DNA of 64,000 nucleotides from Micromonospora lutea (GCF_016863535.1 NZ_BOPB01000012.1:59884-123883); one strand, 5' to 3'. Shown: positions 8,391 to 16,741, numbered from the stretch's first letter. Program-made: numbers and translations. Notes: generated by a model not told the origin, from the sequence alone.

Positions 8391-8840
8391 GTGTCCACCG
8401 AGCCGCTGCGCTGCACCGGAGCGCTGATCGTCGCCCCCGACGGACGCCTGTTCTTCCAACGCCGCTCGCCGCACCGGCGGCTCTTCCCCAACTGCTGGGA
8501 CATCGTCGGTGGGCACCTCGAACCGGGCGAGTCCGTGCACGAGGCGCTGTACCGCGAGGTCACCGAGGAGACCGGCTGGCGGGTGTCCGAGGTGATCGCC
8601 GAGGTCGGCGAGTACCGCTACGTCGGCGACGACGGTCTGACCCGGATCGAGAGTGACTGGCTGGTCCGGGTCGACGGCGATCTCGCAGCCCCGGTGCTGG
8701 AGGCGGGCAAGCACACCGAGTACCGCTGGCTCGGACCCGACGATCTCGACCTGCTCGACGAGCACCGTGACGTCAACGACGGATTGGTCCGACACATCGC
8801 CGAGCAGGCCTTCGCCACCCTGCGGTCCACCGGTTCGTGA
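8391..8840 (+). CDS. NUDIX hydrolase
   Basis: 149-residue NUDIX-fold pyrophosphohydrolase. The Nudix box is seen as GGHLEPGESVHEALYREVTEETG, that is G(x5)E(x7)REVxEE with metal-binding glutamates at its end; it is preceded by LFFQRRSPHRRLFPNCWDIV. Substrate unknown, possibly an oxidised or damaged nucleotide or an isopentenyl-like diphosphate. An ATG at 8316 is in frame but would add 25 non-conserved residues, whereas GTG 8391 sits 7 nt after TACTGT. The stop codon overlaps the next start (GTGA), indicating coupling. Confidence 0.9.
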   Translation: MSTEPLRCTGALIVAPDGRLFFQRRSPHRRLFPNCWDIVGGHLEPGESVHEALYREVTEETGWRVSEVIAEVGEYRYVGDDGLTRIESDWLVRVDGDLAAPVLEAGKHTEYRWLGPDDLDLLDEHRDVNDGLVRHIAEQAFATLRSTGS

Positions 8841-9577
8841 GCGACACGGTCGGGCTACCTCCGCATCGGTACGCGGCGCTGGTGGCGCCTGCCGTGGACC
8901 GGGTCTTCACCGCAGCCATGCAGGCCGGTCGGCACGGTGGCGGCGCCGAGCTGGCCCAGCGGTACGGCGGACCGCCCGCCACCGGCTTCCTGGTGGAACT
9001 GCGCACCCGCCTGGCCGCACCGGGTGGCACGGTCGACGAACCAGGGTTCGCCGCGGTGACCCGCTACCGGGACCCGACCACCTGCCGCCGGAGCCTGGAC
9101 CGGCACGTCGCGTACGGAATGATCCACCGCAGCCCGGACGGCGAGCTGACCGCCACCGAGCGGGGCGTGGCCTTCCTCGCTGAGCTGTATCAGGTGCACG
9201 CCGAGGTGACCGAGGAACTGTGGGCCAGCCACCACGACCGGGTGCTGCGGCTGACGCAGGTCGTCGGTCACCTGCTCTGCGCCGCAGCGGGCGGCGAGGC
9301 GTTCCACGCGGTGACGCCGCTGCACGAGCCGGACGGCACCCCACCCGGCGTGCTGCTGCTCAACCGTCTCGGCGTACTGCGGTACCACCGCGCCGACGCG
9401 CACGCCGACGCGTGGCAGGCCGCCGGGCATACCGCGGCGAGCATCGTGGTGCCCGCCGGTCCACAGCGTCAGGCCATCGAGCTGGAAACCGACCGTCGTG
9501 CGGCCGGACCGTACGCGGTGCTGACCGCCGAGGAACGGCTGACGATGCTCGCCGACCTGGCGGCCCTGCCCGGCTGA
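8837..9577 (+). CDS. Uncharacterised SCO6745-like helical protein
   Basis: 246-residue cytosolic protein of unknown function, starting at GTG that overlaps the NUDIX stop. The middle reads like a winged-helix fragment (CRRSLDRHVAYGMIHRSP followed by GELTATERGVAFLAEL), and the C-terminal half contains LLNRLGVLRYHRADAHADAW and ends in LTAEERLTMLADLAALPG. The repeated maturity-type pattern resembles actinobacterial SCO6745-family proteins. I do not assign a function. Confidence 0.7.
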   Translation: MSDTVGLPPHRYAALVAPAVDRVFTAAMQAGRHGGGAELAQRYGGPPATGFLVELRTRLAAPGGTVDEPGFAAVTRYRDPTTCRRSLDRHVAYGMIHRSPDGELTATERGVAFLAELYQVHAEVTEELWASHHDRVLRLTQVVGHLLCAAAGGEAFHAVTPLHEPDGTPPGVLLLNRLGVLRYHRADAHADAWQAAGHTAASIVVPAGPQRQAIELETDRRAAGPYAVLTAEERLTMLADLAALPG

Positions 9578-9634
9578 CCGACCTCCGTCGGCCGCTGGCC
9601 GGTCGACCGGCGGCAGCGCCGGCACGGGCGGCGC

Positions 9635-9646
9635 TATCCTCCTTCG
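9635..9646 (+). promoter_or_regulatory. -10 box for the cytidylyltransferase operon
   Basis: TATCCT at 9635-9640, 6 nt before GTG 9647, in the 69-base gap after the preceding gene. It fits the leaderless pattern and supports the long start of the first operon gene. Confidence 0.5.
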
Positions 9647-10411
9647 GTGAACGCCGTGAGAGAAGGAACTGACGCCGGCATGGTCGGCATGGTGCTGGCT
9701 GCTGGCGCCGGCCGACGATTGCGCCCCTACACCGACACCCTGCCCAAGGCGCTGGTACCGGTGGATGGCGAGATCACCATCCTCGACATCGCCCTGCGCA
9801 ACCTGGCCGACGTGGGGCTCACGGACGTCGTGATCGTGGTGGGCTACGCCGCGGACGCCGTCCGGGAACGCCAGGCCGACCTGGAGCGGCGGTACGGCGT
9901 CACCATCACCCTCGTGCACAACGACAAGGCCGAGGAGTGGAACAACGCGTACTCCCTCTGGCTGGCGCGTGACTGGTTCTCCCGGGGGGTGCTGCTGGTC
10001 AACGGGGACACCGTGCACCCGGTGAGCGTGGAGAAGACCCTGCTGGCCGAGCGTGGCCCCGGTGTGCTGCTGGCCATCGACACCATCAAGCCGCTGGCCG
10101 AGGAGGAGATGAAGACCACCTTCGACGCCGCCGGCCAACTCACCCGGATCACCAAGTTGATGGAGCCGGCCGAGGCGTACGGCGAGTACATCGGGGCAAC
10201 TCTGATCGAGCCGCAGGTGGCCGAGGCCCTCGCCGACGCGCTGGAGACGACCTGGCGGCGCGACCCGAACCTGTACTACGAGGACGGCTACCAGGAGTTC
10301 GCCGATCGAGGTGGTGAGGTGCGGGCCGCGCCGATCGGTGACGTGTCCTGGGTCGAGGTCGACAACCACGCCGACCTGGCCCGGGCGCGGGAGATCGCGT
10401 GCCGCTACTAG
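9647..10411 (+). CDS. LicC/IPCT-like cytidylyltransferase (sugar/polyol-phosphate NTP transferase)
   Basis: 254-residue nucleotidyltransferase that most likely activates a phospho-alcohol with CTP. Visible motifs: LAAGAGRRLRPYT with KALVPV (nucleotide-binding loop), HNDKAEEWNNAYSLWLA (the NNxYS motif typical of phosphocholine and inositol-phosphate cytidylyltransferases), LLVNGDTVH (metal-binding Asp) and a C-terminal VSWVEVDNHADLARA. First gene of an operon; its stop lies 13 bases inside the next gene. Neighbours (G1P-dehydrogenase-like enzyme and CDP-alcohol phosphatidyltransferase) suggest the product is a CDP-polyol, perhaps CDP-glycerol of the sn-1-phosphate series. Start GTG 9647 is favoured by TATCCT; ATG 9680 is an alternative. 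Confidence 0.88.
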   Translation: MNAVREGTDAGMVGMVLAAGAGRRLRPYTDTLPKALVPVDGEITILDIALRNLADVGLTDVVIVVGYAADAVRERQADLERRYGVTITLVHNDKAEEWNNAYSLWLARDWFSRGVLLVNGDTVHPVSVEKTLLAERGPGVLLAIDTIKPLAEEEMKTTFDAAGQLTRITKLMEPAEAYGEYIGATLIEPQVAEALADALETTWRRDPNLYYEDGYQEFADRGGEVRAAPIGDVSWVEVDNHADLARAREIACRY

Positions 10412-11466
10412 CCCGTACGGTCACCACGCCGCTGTCGATCGAGGTGCGCCGAGGTGCGGTGACGGACCTCGGCACGTTGCTGGCTGACCGACGGATCTCC
10501 GGCGGCGGTGACGTCGCCGTGGTGGTCGGCCCCGGACAGGGCGAGAAGATCGCCAAGCTGTGCCAGCCCTCGCTTGGCTCGGCCGACATCTTCACCGTCA
10601 GCGGCGGTACCGTCGACTCGGCCAACGCGCTGGGTGACCAGCTTCGTCGCCGGCACTACGACGCGGTCGTCGGCATCGGTGGCGGTAAGACCATCGACAC
10701 CGCCAAGTACGCCGCCACCCGTTACGGCCTCCCGATGGTCACCGTGGCGACCAGCCTCGCCAACGACGGCATCGCCTCCCCGGTGGCGTCGCTGAGTCAC
10801 GAGGGCGGCAAGGGCTCGTACGGCGTGCACATCCCGATCGCCGTCCTGGTCGACCTCGACTTCGTGGAGAACGGACCCGATCGGCAGACCCAGGCCGGCA
10901 TCGGCGACGCGGTGAGCAACCTGAGCGCCTGCGCCGACTGGGAACTGGCGAACCAGGTACGCGGCGAACCGATCGACGGACTGGCCCTGACGCTGGCCCG
11001 CACCGGGGCGGAGGCCCTGGTCAACCACCCGGGCAAGCTGACCGACGACGCCTTCCTCACCACGTTGGCCGAGGCGCTGATCCTGGGCGGCATCTCGATG
11101 TCGATCTGTGGTTCCAGCCGACCGGCCAGCGGCGGCGACCACGAGATCTCACACGCCATCGACCACCTCTTCCCGGGCACCGGCTCGCACGGGGAGCAGG
11201 TCGGTCTCGGCGCGCTCTTCTGCACCTTCCTCCGAGGCGATCTGGAACGCTTCGGGCAACTAGCCCGCTGCCTGCACCGGCACGGGCTGTCCACCCGACC
11301 GAGCGAGCTCGGTCTCACCGACGAGCAGTTCGTCGAGGCAGTGGTCTTCGCGCCGCGTACCCGGCCGGACCGCTACACGATCCTCGAGCACCTCGCGCTG
11401 TCCGCTGACGACCTTCGTACCCGGCTGGGAGACTACGTTGACGCCCTCCGTGAGCACCTTGGCTGA
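10399..11466 (+). CDS. sn-glycerol-1-phosphate dehydrogenase-like (EgsA/AraM) iron/zinc alcohol dehydrogenase family
   Basis: 355 residues of the dehydroquinate-synthase-like fold. Motifs match the archaeal EgsA and Bacillus AraM group: GIGGGKTIDTAKY (NAD(P) binding), SLANDGIASP, CGSSRPASGGDHEISHAIDH and GSHGEQVGLG, which contain the metal-binding Asp and His residues. Known members reduce dihydroxyacetone phosphate to sn-glycerol-1-phosphate. Here it is sandwiched between a cytidylyltransferase and a CDP-alcohol phosphatidyltransferase with 13- and 29-base overlaps, so G1P (or a related polyol phosphate) would be activated and transferred. No PcrB/GGGPS prenyltransferase is present nearby. 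Start is GTG. Confidence 0.88.
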   Translation: MPLLARTVTTPLSIEVRRGAVTDLGTLLADRRISGGGDVAVVVGPGQGEKIAKLCQPSLGSADIFTVSGGTVDSANALGDQLRRRHYDAVVGIGGGKTIDTAKYAATRYGLPMVTVATSLANDGIASPVASLSHEGGKGSYGVHIPIAVLVDLDFVENGPDRQTQAGIGDAVSNLSACADWELANQVRGEPIDGLALTLARTGAEALVNHPGKLTDDAFLTTLAEALILGGISMSICGSSRPASGGDHEISHAIDHLFPGTGSHGEQVGLGALFCTFLRGDLERFGQLARCLHRHGLSTRPSELGLTDEQFVEAVVFAPRTRPDRYTILEHLALSADDLRTRLGDYVDALREHLG

Positions 11467-12163
11467 GCCGTCCCAGCCCACCGTCGCGGACTTCCACCGG
11501 GTGAACCGGGGCGGTGGCCTGTTCAGCGAGTCGATCAGCCAGTGGATCGGCGCGGTCTTCGCGTTGGTCGCCCAACGTCTCGGGCTGCGCCCGACCGCGT
11601 TGACCATCACCAACCTGGTGCTCGGACTGGCCACCTCGGTCACCGTGGTCGTTCTCGCCGGCCCGGTCGCGGCCGGGAACGTACCGGCCTGGGTGGTCGG
11701 CCTGGCCGCCCTGGTCGGCTGGCAGGTGGCGTACGCCCTGGACTGCGCCGACGGCCAGCTGGCTCGGGTGACCGGCCAGGGCAGCGCGGCGGGCGCCCGG
11801 GTCGACGTGCTCTGTGACGTGGCCGCCCAGATCGCCCTGGTGGCGGCGCTGGCGGCGACTGCCGTGGCGCAGCGTCCCTCGACGCCGGTCTGGCTGGTGG
11901 CCGCGTTCGCCGGCACCTGGATGGTCAACCTGGTCACCTCGGTGATGCAGTCCGGCCCGAACGCCGCCAGCATGGTCACCTCCACCAGCCTGCCGGTACG
12001 CCTGGTCAAGCTGGTCCGCGACTACGGCGCGGTGATCTTCGCAGCCGCCCTGGTGCTGGCCTTCGCCCCCGCGCTCACCTTCTGGGCGGTGGTGGCCTTC
12101 ACCATCGTCAACGGCGGCTTCCTCCTCGCCAGCATCGCCTTCTCCGCCCGCGCTTCGCTGTAG
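11438..12163 (+). CDS. CDP-alcohol phosphatidyltransferase family protein
   Basis: 241-residue integral membrane enzyme with about six helices. The complete signature D-x2-DG-x2-AR-x8-G-x3-D-x3-D is present as DCADGQLAR, eight residues, then GARVDVLCD, so the catalytic metal site is intact. It transfers a phospho-alcohol from its CDP derivative to a lipid or polyol acceptor. It closes the three-gene operon and starts inside the dehydrogenase gene: TTG 11438 has GGGAG at 11427-11431; GTG 11450 is an alternative. Acceptor and product are unknown. Confidence 0.92.
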   Translation: MTPSVSTLAEPSQPTVADFHRVNRGGGLFSESISQWIGAVFALVAQRLGLRPTALTITNLVLGLATSVTVVVLAGPVAAGNVPAWVVGLAALVGWQVAYALDCADGQLARVTGQGSAAGARVDVLCDVAAQIALVAALAATAVAQRPSTPVWLVAAFAGTWMVNLVTSVMQSGPNAASMVTSTSLPVRLVKLVRDYGAVIFAAALVLAFAPALTFWAVVAFTIVNGGFLLASIAFSARASL

Positions 12164-12255
12164 CGAGGGAAAGAATTGTTGACACCGCAATCAATCACAT
12201 GGCAGGCTCCATAGATAGATCTTGTTCCATGGCATCCCACCCCCTTGGAGGCCTC

Positions 12256-12603
12256 ATGCGCAAAACCGCCAAGCGGATCGCCTCGGTACTCGCCGCCGCA
12301 GCCCTGACCACCTCTCTGGTCGCCGCGCCTGCGGCTGCCTCCGAGCCGGAGCGGGAGCCGTTCAAGGTTCCTGACCAGGGCCTGGTCCTCTACACCGCGC
12401 AGAGCGCCTACGTGGTCGCCCGGCACACCACGGTCGATGACAACTGCCACCCGATGCAGGACGCGGTCACCCTCATCGCCTGGACCCCCGTGTACGCCGT
12501 CGCCTACGCAAGTGACGACTGCACCGGACACGGGATGGGGCTCGGCATCTGGCGGAGCTGGAACCCCGGCCAGTTCCTCTCCTACAAGCTCACCTCCTAC
12601 TAG
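12256..12603 (+). CDS. Small secreted protein
   Basis: 115-residue exported protein. The signal peptide is clear: basic MRKTAKR, hydrophobic IASVLAAAALTTSLVAAP, then an AAA-type cleavage site near residue 31. The mature part (about 85 residues) has two cysteines (NCHPMQ and DDCTGHG) that could form a disulfide, and ends NPGQFLSYKLTSY. I recognise no family. ATG 12256 has TTGGAGG at 12245-12251. The 92-base leader upstream is the most AT-rich DNA in this part of the window, and the gene may have been acquired. Confidence 0.75.
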   Translation: MRKTAKRIASVLAAAALTTSLVAAPAAASEPEREPFKVPDQGLVLYTAQSAYVVARHTTVDDNCHPMQDAVTLIAWTPVYAVAYASDDCTGHGMGLGIWRSWNPGQFLSYKLTSY

Positions 12604-12681
12604 TACCAGCCGCACCACCCGAGGTAGCTCCGGTCGACCCCCTGAGCCTTCGGCCCACGCCGCCCCGGCGAACGAGATGCT

Positions 12682-13968
12682 CTAGCGGGGCGGCCGGGCG
12701 AGGGAGGCGTACACGTCGATGAGGCGCTTGGTGACCACGTCGGGGTGGAAGGTGCGCTCGTAGCGCAGCCTCGCCGGGGCGGAGAGCGCGGCGGCACCGG
12801 CAGCGGCGACCGGCAGCGCGGCGGCGAGCGCCGCCGCGTCCGGGGGCACCACCCAGCCGGCCGTGCCGGCCTGGATCCCGTCCGGCAGCGCGCCCGCCTC
12901 GGACCCGGTGGGGCCGTCGGGGCTGGGCGGGGCCGACGCCGAGGCGGCGACGGCCGGGCCGGTGCCGGCGGGCTCGCGGGGAGTGTCCGCGCCGACCAGG
13001 TACGGGATGCCGCCGAGCGCGGTGCCGAGGACCGGCCGGCCGCTGGCCAGCGCCTCGATGATCACAGTCGGCAGCACGTCGTGCCAGACGGAGGTCGCCA
13101 GCACCACGGCGCTGGCCGCCAACGCCCGGCGGACACCGTCACGGTCCAGCGGGCCCAGGTAGGTGACGTCGGAACGCTCGGCCGCCGCCGCCTCGACCAG
13201 CGGGCGCAGCTCGCCGTCCCCGGCGACGCGCAGCGGACCCAGTGTCCCGTCCGGATGCCGTCGCCAGGCATCCATCAGCAGGTCGAGGCCCTTCTCGGGG
13301 GAGAGCCGGCCGAGGAAGAGGAAGCCCTGGCCCAGCGGCACCGGCGCGCCCGGGTCAGGGATGCCGTTCGGCTTGACGACGATCCGAGAATCCGGGATGC
13401 CGTAGTCGCGCAGGTGGTCAGCGACCGCGCTGGTCAGCGCGATGAACCGGTCCACCGACTTCCAGGTGCCCCGGTGCACGGCCAGGGTGGTGGCCATCAG
13501 CGCGCTCTGCGCCCGCGACCCCCGGTAGCAGCGGTGCACCACCGCCGGCACGCCCAGTGCCCGACCCCGGCAGTCCTGGCAGATCATGCCGTCCCGGAAG
13601 TACAGCCCGGAGGAACAGACCTGGCGGTAGTTGTGCACCGTCTGCACCACCGGCACGCCATGCTTGTGCGCGGTCCGCACCACCCAGGGCGACAGCAGCG
13701 GATACGGGTTGTGCAGGTGTAGCACGTCCGGCCGGTGCTCGGTGAGCAGCCGGGACAGCTCCTGCTGGGCCCTGGGCGCGTAGATCGGGGAGATCGGCAG
13801 CAGCGCCTTCGCGCTCTTCGGCATCGACGGGATCTCGTCGGAGCTGCGCAGGAAGGGCAGCACCTCCACACCGGCGGCGGTGAGCTGGGCAATCTCCGCG
13901 TCGACGATGGTGTTCTCCCCGGAGGGCTGAGCTTCCCGGTACCGGTTGTGCGCCACCACGATTCTCAC
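12682..13968 (-). CDS. Glycosyltransferase family 4 (GT-B) protein
   Basis: 428-residue GT-B retaining glycosyltransferase. N-domain: MRIVVAHNRYREAQPSGENT (donor/acceptor glycine region), LHLHNPYPLLSPWVV, HNYRQVCSSGLYF, and a cysteine cluster CQDC/RC that may bind zinc. C-domain: FLGRLSPEKGLDLLMDAW, and the GT4 E-x7-E region PTVIIEALASGRPVLGTA. An unusual Ala/Pro/Ser/Gly-rich insertion of about 45 residues lies between GGIPYLVG and TAGWVVPP. Start is GTG; it is divergent from the Fpg/Nei gene by only 24 bases. Sugar donor unknown. Confidence 0.92.
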   Translation of the reverse strand: MRIVVAHNRYREAQPSGENTIVDAEIAQLTAAGVEVLPFLRSSDEIPSMPKSAKALLPISPIYAPRAQQELSRLLTEHRPDVLHLHNPYPLLSPWVVRTAHKHGVPVVQTVHNYRQVCSSGLYFRDGMICQDCRGRALGVPAVVHRCYRGSRAQSALMATTLAVHRGTWKSVDRFIALTSAVADHLRDYGIPDSRIVVKPNGIPDPGAPVPLGQGFLFLGRLSPEKGLDLLMDAWRRHPDGTLGPLRVAGDGELRPLVEAAAAERSDVTYLGPLDRDGVRRALAASAVVLATSVWHDVLPTVIIEALASGRPVLGTALGGIPYLVGADTPREPAGTGPAVAASASAPPSPDGPTGSEAGALPDGIQAGTAGWVVPPDAAALAAALPVAAAGAAALSAPARLRYERTFHPDVVTKRLIDVYASLARPPR

Positions 13969-13992
13969 GGGAAAGAAGGCTACCGTTGGGGT
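13969..13992. promoter_or_regulatory. Overlapping divergent leaderless promoters
   Basis: Just 24 bases separate the two divergent starts. Forward TACCGT (13981-13986) lies 6 nt before GTG 13993; reverse TAGCCT (13977-13982) lies 8 nt before GTG 13968. The two -10 boxes overlap by 2 bases, so one polymerase would block the other. Confidence 0.6.
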
Positions 13993-14853
13993 GTGCCCGA
14001 ACTTCCGGAGGTGGAGGCGCTCGCCGGTTACCTGCGACAGCGCGCGGTGGGTCGGCGTGTCGACCGCCTGGAGGTCGCCGCGATCAGCGCCCTGAAGACG
14101 TACGACCCGGCGCCGACCGCCGTCGCGGGCCGGGCGGTGACCGACGCCCGGCGGTACGGCAAGTTCCTCGACGTGGTCTTCGACGGCGACCTGCACCTGG
14201 TGGTGCACCTGGCCCGCGCCGGCTGGCTGCACTACCGGGAGGCGTTCGCCTCGACTGTGCCGTTGCGGCCCGGCAAGGGACCGATCGCGATCCGGGTACG
14301 CCTCGACGACGGCTCCGGCTTCGACCTGACCGAGGCCGGTACGCAGAAGAAACTCGCCGCCTACCTGGTGACGGACCCGCAGGCGGTGCCCGGGGTGGCC
14401 AAGCTCGGGCCGGACGCGCTCTCAGCCGACCTCGCCACCTTCGCCGCTGCGCTGCGTAGCCGGCGGGGCCAGGTCAAGGGGGTGCTCACCGACCAGGCGG
14501 TGCTCGGCGGGGTCGGCAACGCGTACTCCGACGAGATCCTGCACGCCGCGAAGCTGTCACCGTTCGCACTGACCGACCGGTTGACCGACGACCAGATGGC
14601 GACGCTGCACGCGGCGACCCGTCGGGTGCTCGGCGACGCGGTGACCCGGTCGCTGGGGCAGCGGGCCGCGGAGTTGAAGGGCGAGAAGCGGTCCGGGCTC
14701 AAGGTGCACGCGCGTACCGGGTTGCCCTGTCCGGTCTGTGGAGACACCGTCCGGGAGGTCTCCTTCGCCGACTCCAGCCTTCAGTACTGCCCGACGTGCC
14801 AGACCGGCGGCAAGCCCCTCGCTGACCGACGGTTGTCGAGACTCGTACGGTGA
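13993..14853 (+). CDS. Fpg/Nei family DNA glycosylase
   Basis: 286-residue base-excision-repair glycosylase/AP lyase. Start MPELPEVE gives the catalytic Pro1 and Glu after Met removal. Also present: YGKFLDVVFDGDLHLVVHLARAG region (Lys in YGKFL), the helix-two-turn-helix with GGVGNAYSDEIL, and the zinc finger GLPCPVCGDTVREVSFADSSLQYCPTCQTGG, quoted here by its CPVCG and CPTCQ ends. All catalytic elements are intact. Oxidised purines or pyrimidines are the expected substrates; sequence alone does not separate Fpg from Nei-type here. Divergent from the GT4 gene. Confidence 0.93.
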   Translation: MPELPEVEALAGYLRQRAVGRRVDRLEVAAISALKTYDPAPTAVAGRAVTDARRYGKFLDVVFDGDLHLVVHLARAGWLHYREAFASTVPLRPGKGPIAIRVRLDDGSGFDLTEAGTQKKLAAYLVTDPQAVPGVAKLGPDALSADLATFAAALRSRRGQVKGVLTDQAVLGGVGNAYSDEILHAAKLSPFALTDRLTDDQMATLHAATRRVLGDAVTRSLGQRAAELKGEKRSGLKVHARTGLPCPVCGDTVREVSFADSSLQYCPTCQTGGKPLADRRLSRLVR

Positions 14854-15119
14854 GTAACACCACTGCCTGATTACGGAGCGGAATCGGACGGGCGGCGCGT
14901 AACCACCGGTCCGGCGCTCTACCCGGGCCGCCATCCATCGGTATAGTGGCCCGGTCCCCGGCCTCCGAATGGCATGGGGCCGGCCAGATCCCAGGCGGTA
15001 GGGGCCGCCGTGCAATGTCCCTCGGGTCGGCGACGGAACGGAACTCGCGTGGGAAACTGGAACGGTGGGCGACCCGGGCGGTCACGGCGAGTGAACGCGT
15101 CGGGGTCATGCGGGAGGAC
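14854..15119. promoter_or_regulatory. Intergenic region with a probable -10 TATAGT
   Basis: 266 bases before the sugar transferase. TATAGT at 14942-14947 is the best -10 match in the gap and would give a 5' leader of about 160 nt. No hairpin or ORF was recognised. Frames open across it belong to an upstream extension of the sugar transferase and lack an RBS. Confidence 0.35.
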
Positions 15120-16691
15120 ATGGGTGAGGTGACGGCTAGCCTCCAGCGCCCGGTTACCAACGAAGGCCGGAGCAGACTCGTGCGGCACGTCGACAGCTTC
15201 GAGATCCAGCCGCCGAATCCGCCGTCCCCGAACGGCGTACCCCGAACGGCGTGGGCCCGGGCCCGGCGGCGCGTGTCGCGCTGGCACCGGCCCTACACGG
15301 CGATCCTGCTGCTGCTCGACTTCGCCGCGGCGGCCTTCGCCAGCTACACCGCGATCCGCACGTTCGACCAGGCCACCGCTGGTTTCCACGAGGCGCAGAA
15401 CGACCCGACCTGGTTCTACACGGTGGCGTTCCTGCTGCTGCCGCTCGGCTGGCTGGTCATTCTCTGGTTCAACGGGGCCTACGATCGGCGCTGCCTCGGG
15501 CTCGGCCCGGACGAGTTCAAGCGGGTGATCCGGGCCGGGGTGACCGTCTGCGCGGCGGTGTCGTTCCTCGCCTTCGCCACCAAGACCGACCTGTCCCGGT
15601 TCACCGTCGGCACGGCGCTGCTGCTGGCGCTGCTGCTGATCCTGCTGGGCCGGATCCTGGCCCGTTTCGTGCTGCACACCGTCCGGCGCAACATCCAGCA
15701 GGCGGCGCACCGGATGGTGCTGGTCGGGACCCTGCCGGAGTGCCTGGAGGTCTACACGGCGGTCACCCGCACCCCGGCCGCCGGGCTCGTCCCGGTCGCC
15801 ATCCACATCACCGACGGTTACGCGGCGGCCAAGGGCGTGCAGACCCCCGTCCCGGTGTACGCGGGCCGCGACGTGCTGGCCCTGGTGCGCGAGGTGGGCG
15901 CGGACACCATCGCGGTCTGCGGCTCGGCCAGCGCGGAACCCGGCGAGCTGCGCCGCCTGGCCTGGCAGTTGGAGGGCTCCGGCGTCGACCTGGTGGTGGC
16001 CCCGCAGCTGACCGACATCGCCGGTCCCCGGGTGCACATCCGCCCGATCGAGGGACTGCCGCTGCTGCACGTCGAGGAGCCCACCCTCTCCGGGCCGGCG
16101 CTGCTGGCCAAGAGCATGATGGACCGCGTCGGCGCCGGAATCGGGCTGCTCATGCTCATTCCGGTGTTCATCGCGATCGCCATCGCGATCCGGATCTCCG
16201 ATCCGGGTCCGGTCTTCTTCCGGCAACCCCGGGTGGGGCACGAGGGGCGCACGTTCCGGGTGTGGAAGTTCCGGACCATGTACGTCGACGCCGAGGATCG
16301 GCTGGCCAGCCTGGTCGACCAGAACGAGACCGACGGCATGCTGTTCAAGATGAAGCAGGATCCCCGGGTCTTCCCGGTGGGTCGCTTCCTGCGTGCCTCG
16401 TCGCTCGATGAACTGCCGCAGCTGATCAACGTGCTCAAGGGTGAGATGTCGCTGGTCGGGCCGCGCCCGCTGCCCGCCGACGACGGCGACTTCCTGGGTG
16501 ATGTACGACGCCGGCTGCTGGTCCGTCCGGGGATGACCGGTTTGTGGCAGGTGTCCGGCCGCTCCGACCTCTCCTGGGACGAGGCCGTCCGGCTGGACCT
16601 GTACTACGTCGACAACTGGTCGCTGGCGTACGACCTGAGCATCCTGTGGCGCACGGTGGGCGTGGTGGTGGCGCGCAAGGGCGCGTACTGA
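15120..16691 (+). CDS. Polyprenyl glycosylphosphotransferase (exopolysaccharide sugar transferase, WbaP/CpsE-like)
   Basis: Initiates exopolysaccharide or glycan synthesis by moving a hexose-1-phosphate from UDP-sugar to undecaprenyl phosphate. About 523 residues: four N-terminal membrane helices (from AILLLLDFAAAAFAS), a Rossmann-like CoA-binding-type domain, another helix (GIGLLMLIPVFIAIAIAI), then the bacterial sugar transferase domain with DPGPVFFRQPRVG, FRVWKFRTM, LDELPQLINVLKGEMSLVGPRP (shortened: SLVGPRP) and RPGMTGLWQVSGRS. The exact start is uncertain: ATG 15108, ATG 15120 and GTG 15129 are all in frame around a GGGAGG at 15112. Confidence 0.92.
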   Translation: MGEVTASLQRPVTNEGRSRLVRHVDSFEIQPPNPPSPNGVPRTAWARARRRVSRWHRPYTAILLLLDFAAAAFASYTAIRTFDQATAGFHEAQNDPTWFYTVAFLLLPLGWLVILWFNGAYDRRCLGLGPDEFKRVIRAGVTVCAAVSFLAFATKTDLSRFTVGTALLLALLLILLGRILARFVLHTVRRNIQQAAHRMVLVGTLPECLEVYTAVTRTPAAGLVPVAIHITDGYAAAKGVQTPVPVYAGRDVLALVREVGADTIAVCGSASAEPGELRRLAWQLEGSGVDLVVAPQLTDIAGPRVHIRPIEGLPLLHVEEPTLSGPALLAKSMMDRVGAGIGLLMLIPVFIAIAIAIRISDPGPVFFRQPRVGHEGRTFRVWKFRTMYVDAEDRLASLVDQNETDGMLFKMKQDPRVFPVGRFLRASSLDELPQLINVLKGEMSLVGPRPLPADDGDFLGDVRRRLLVRPGMTGLWQVSGRSDLSWDEAVRLDLYYVDNWSLAYDLSILWRTVGVVVARKGAY

Positions 16692-16741
16692 CCGGCCCCC
16701 ACCCCTTTCCCACAACGCCCGGAACCAGCAGGATCGTCCAC

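Noticed and set aside
8855..10369. 504-residue reverse frame across the SCO6745-like and cytidylyltransferase genes
   Set aside because: Spans two real forward genes; no motif and no start signal.
12179..12217. TTGACA with TAGATA as promoter of the small secreted gene
   Set aside because: The spacing (27 bases) is too long for a sigma-70-type promoter; left as an AT-rich leader only.
14919..16715. 598-residue open frame opposite the sugar transferase gene
   Set aside because: Antisense shadow produced by high GC; composition is Arg/Gly/Gln-rich without motifs, while the forward frame is a textbook glycosylphosphotransferase.
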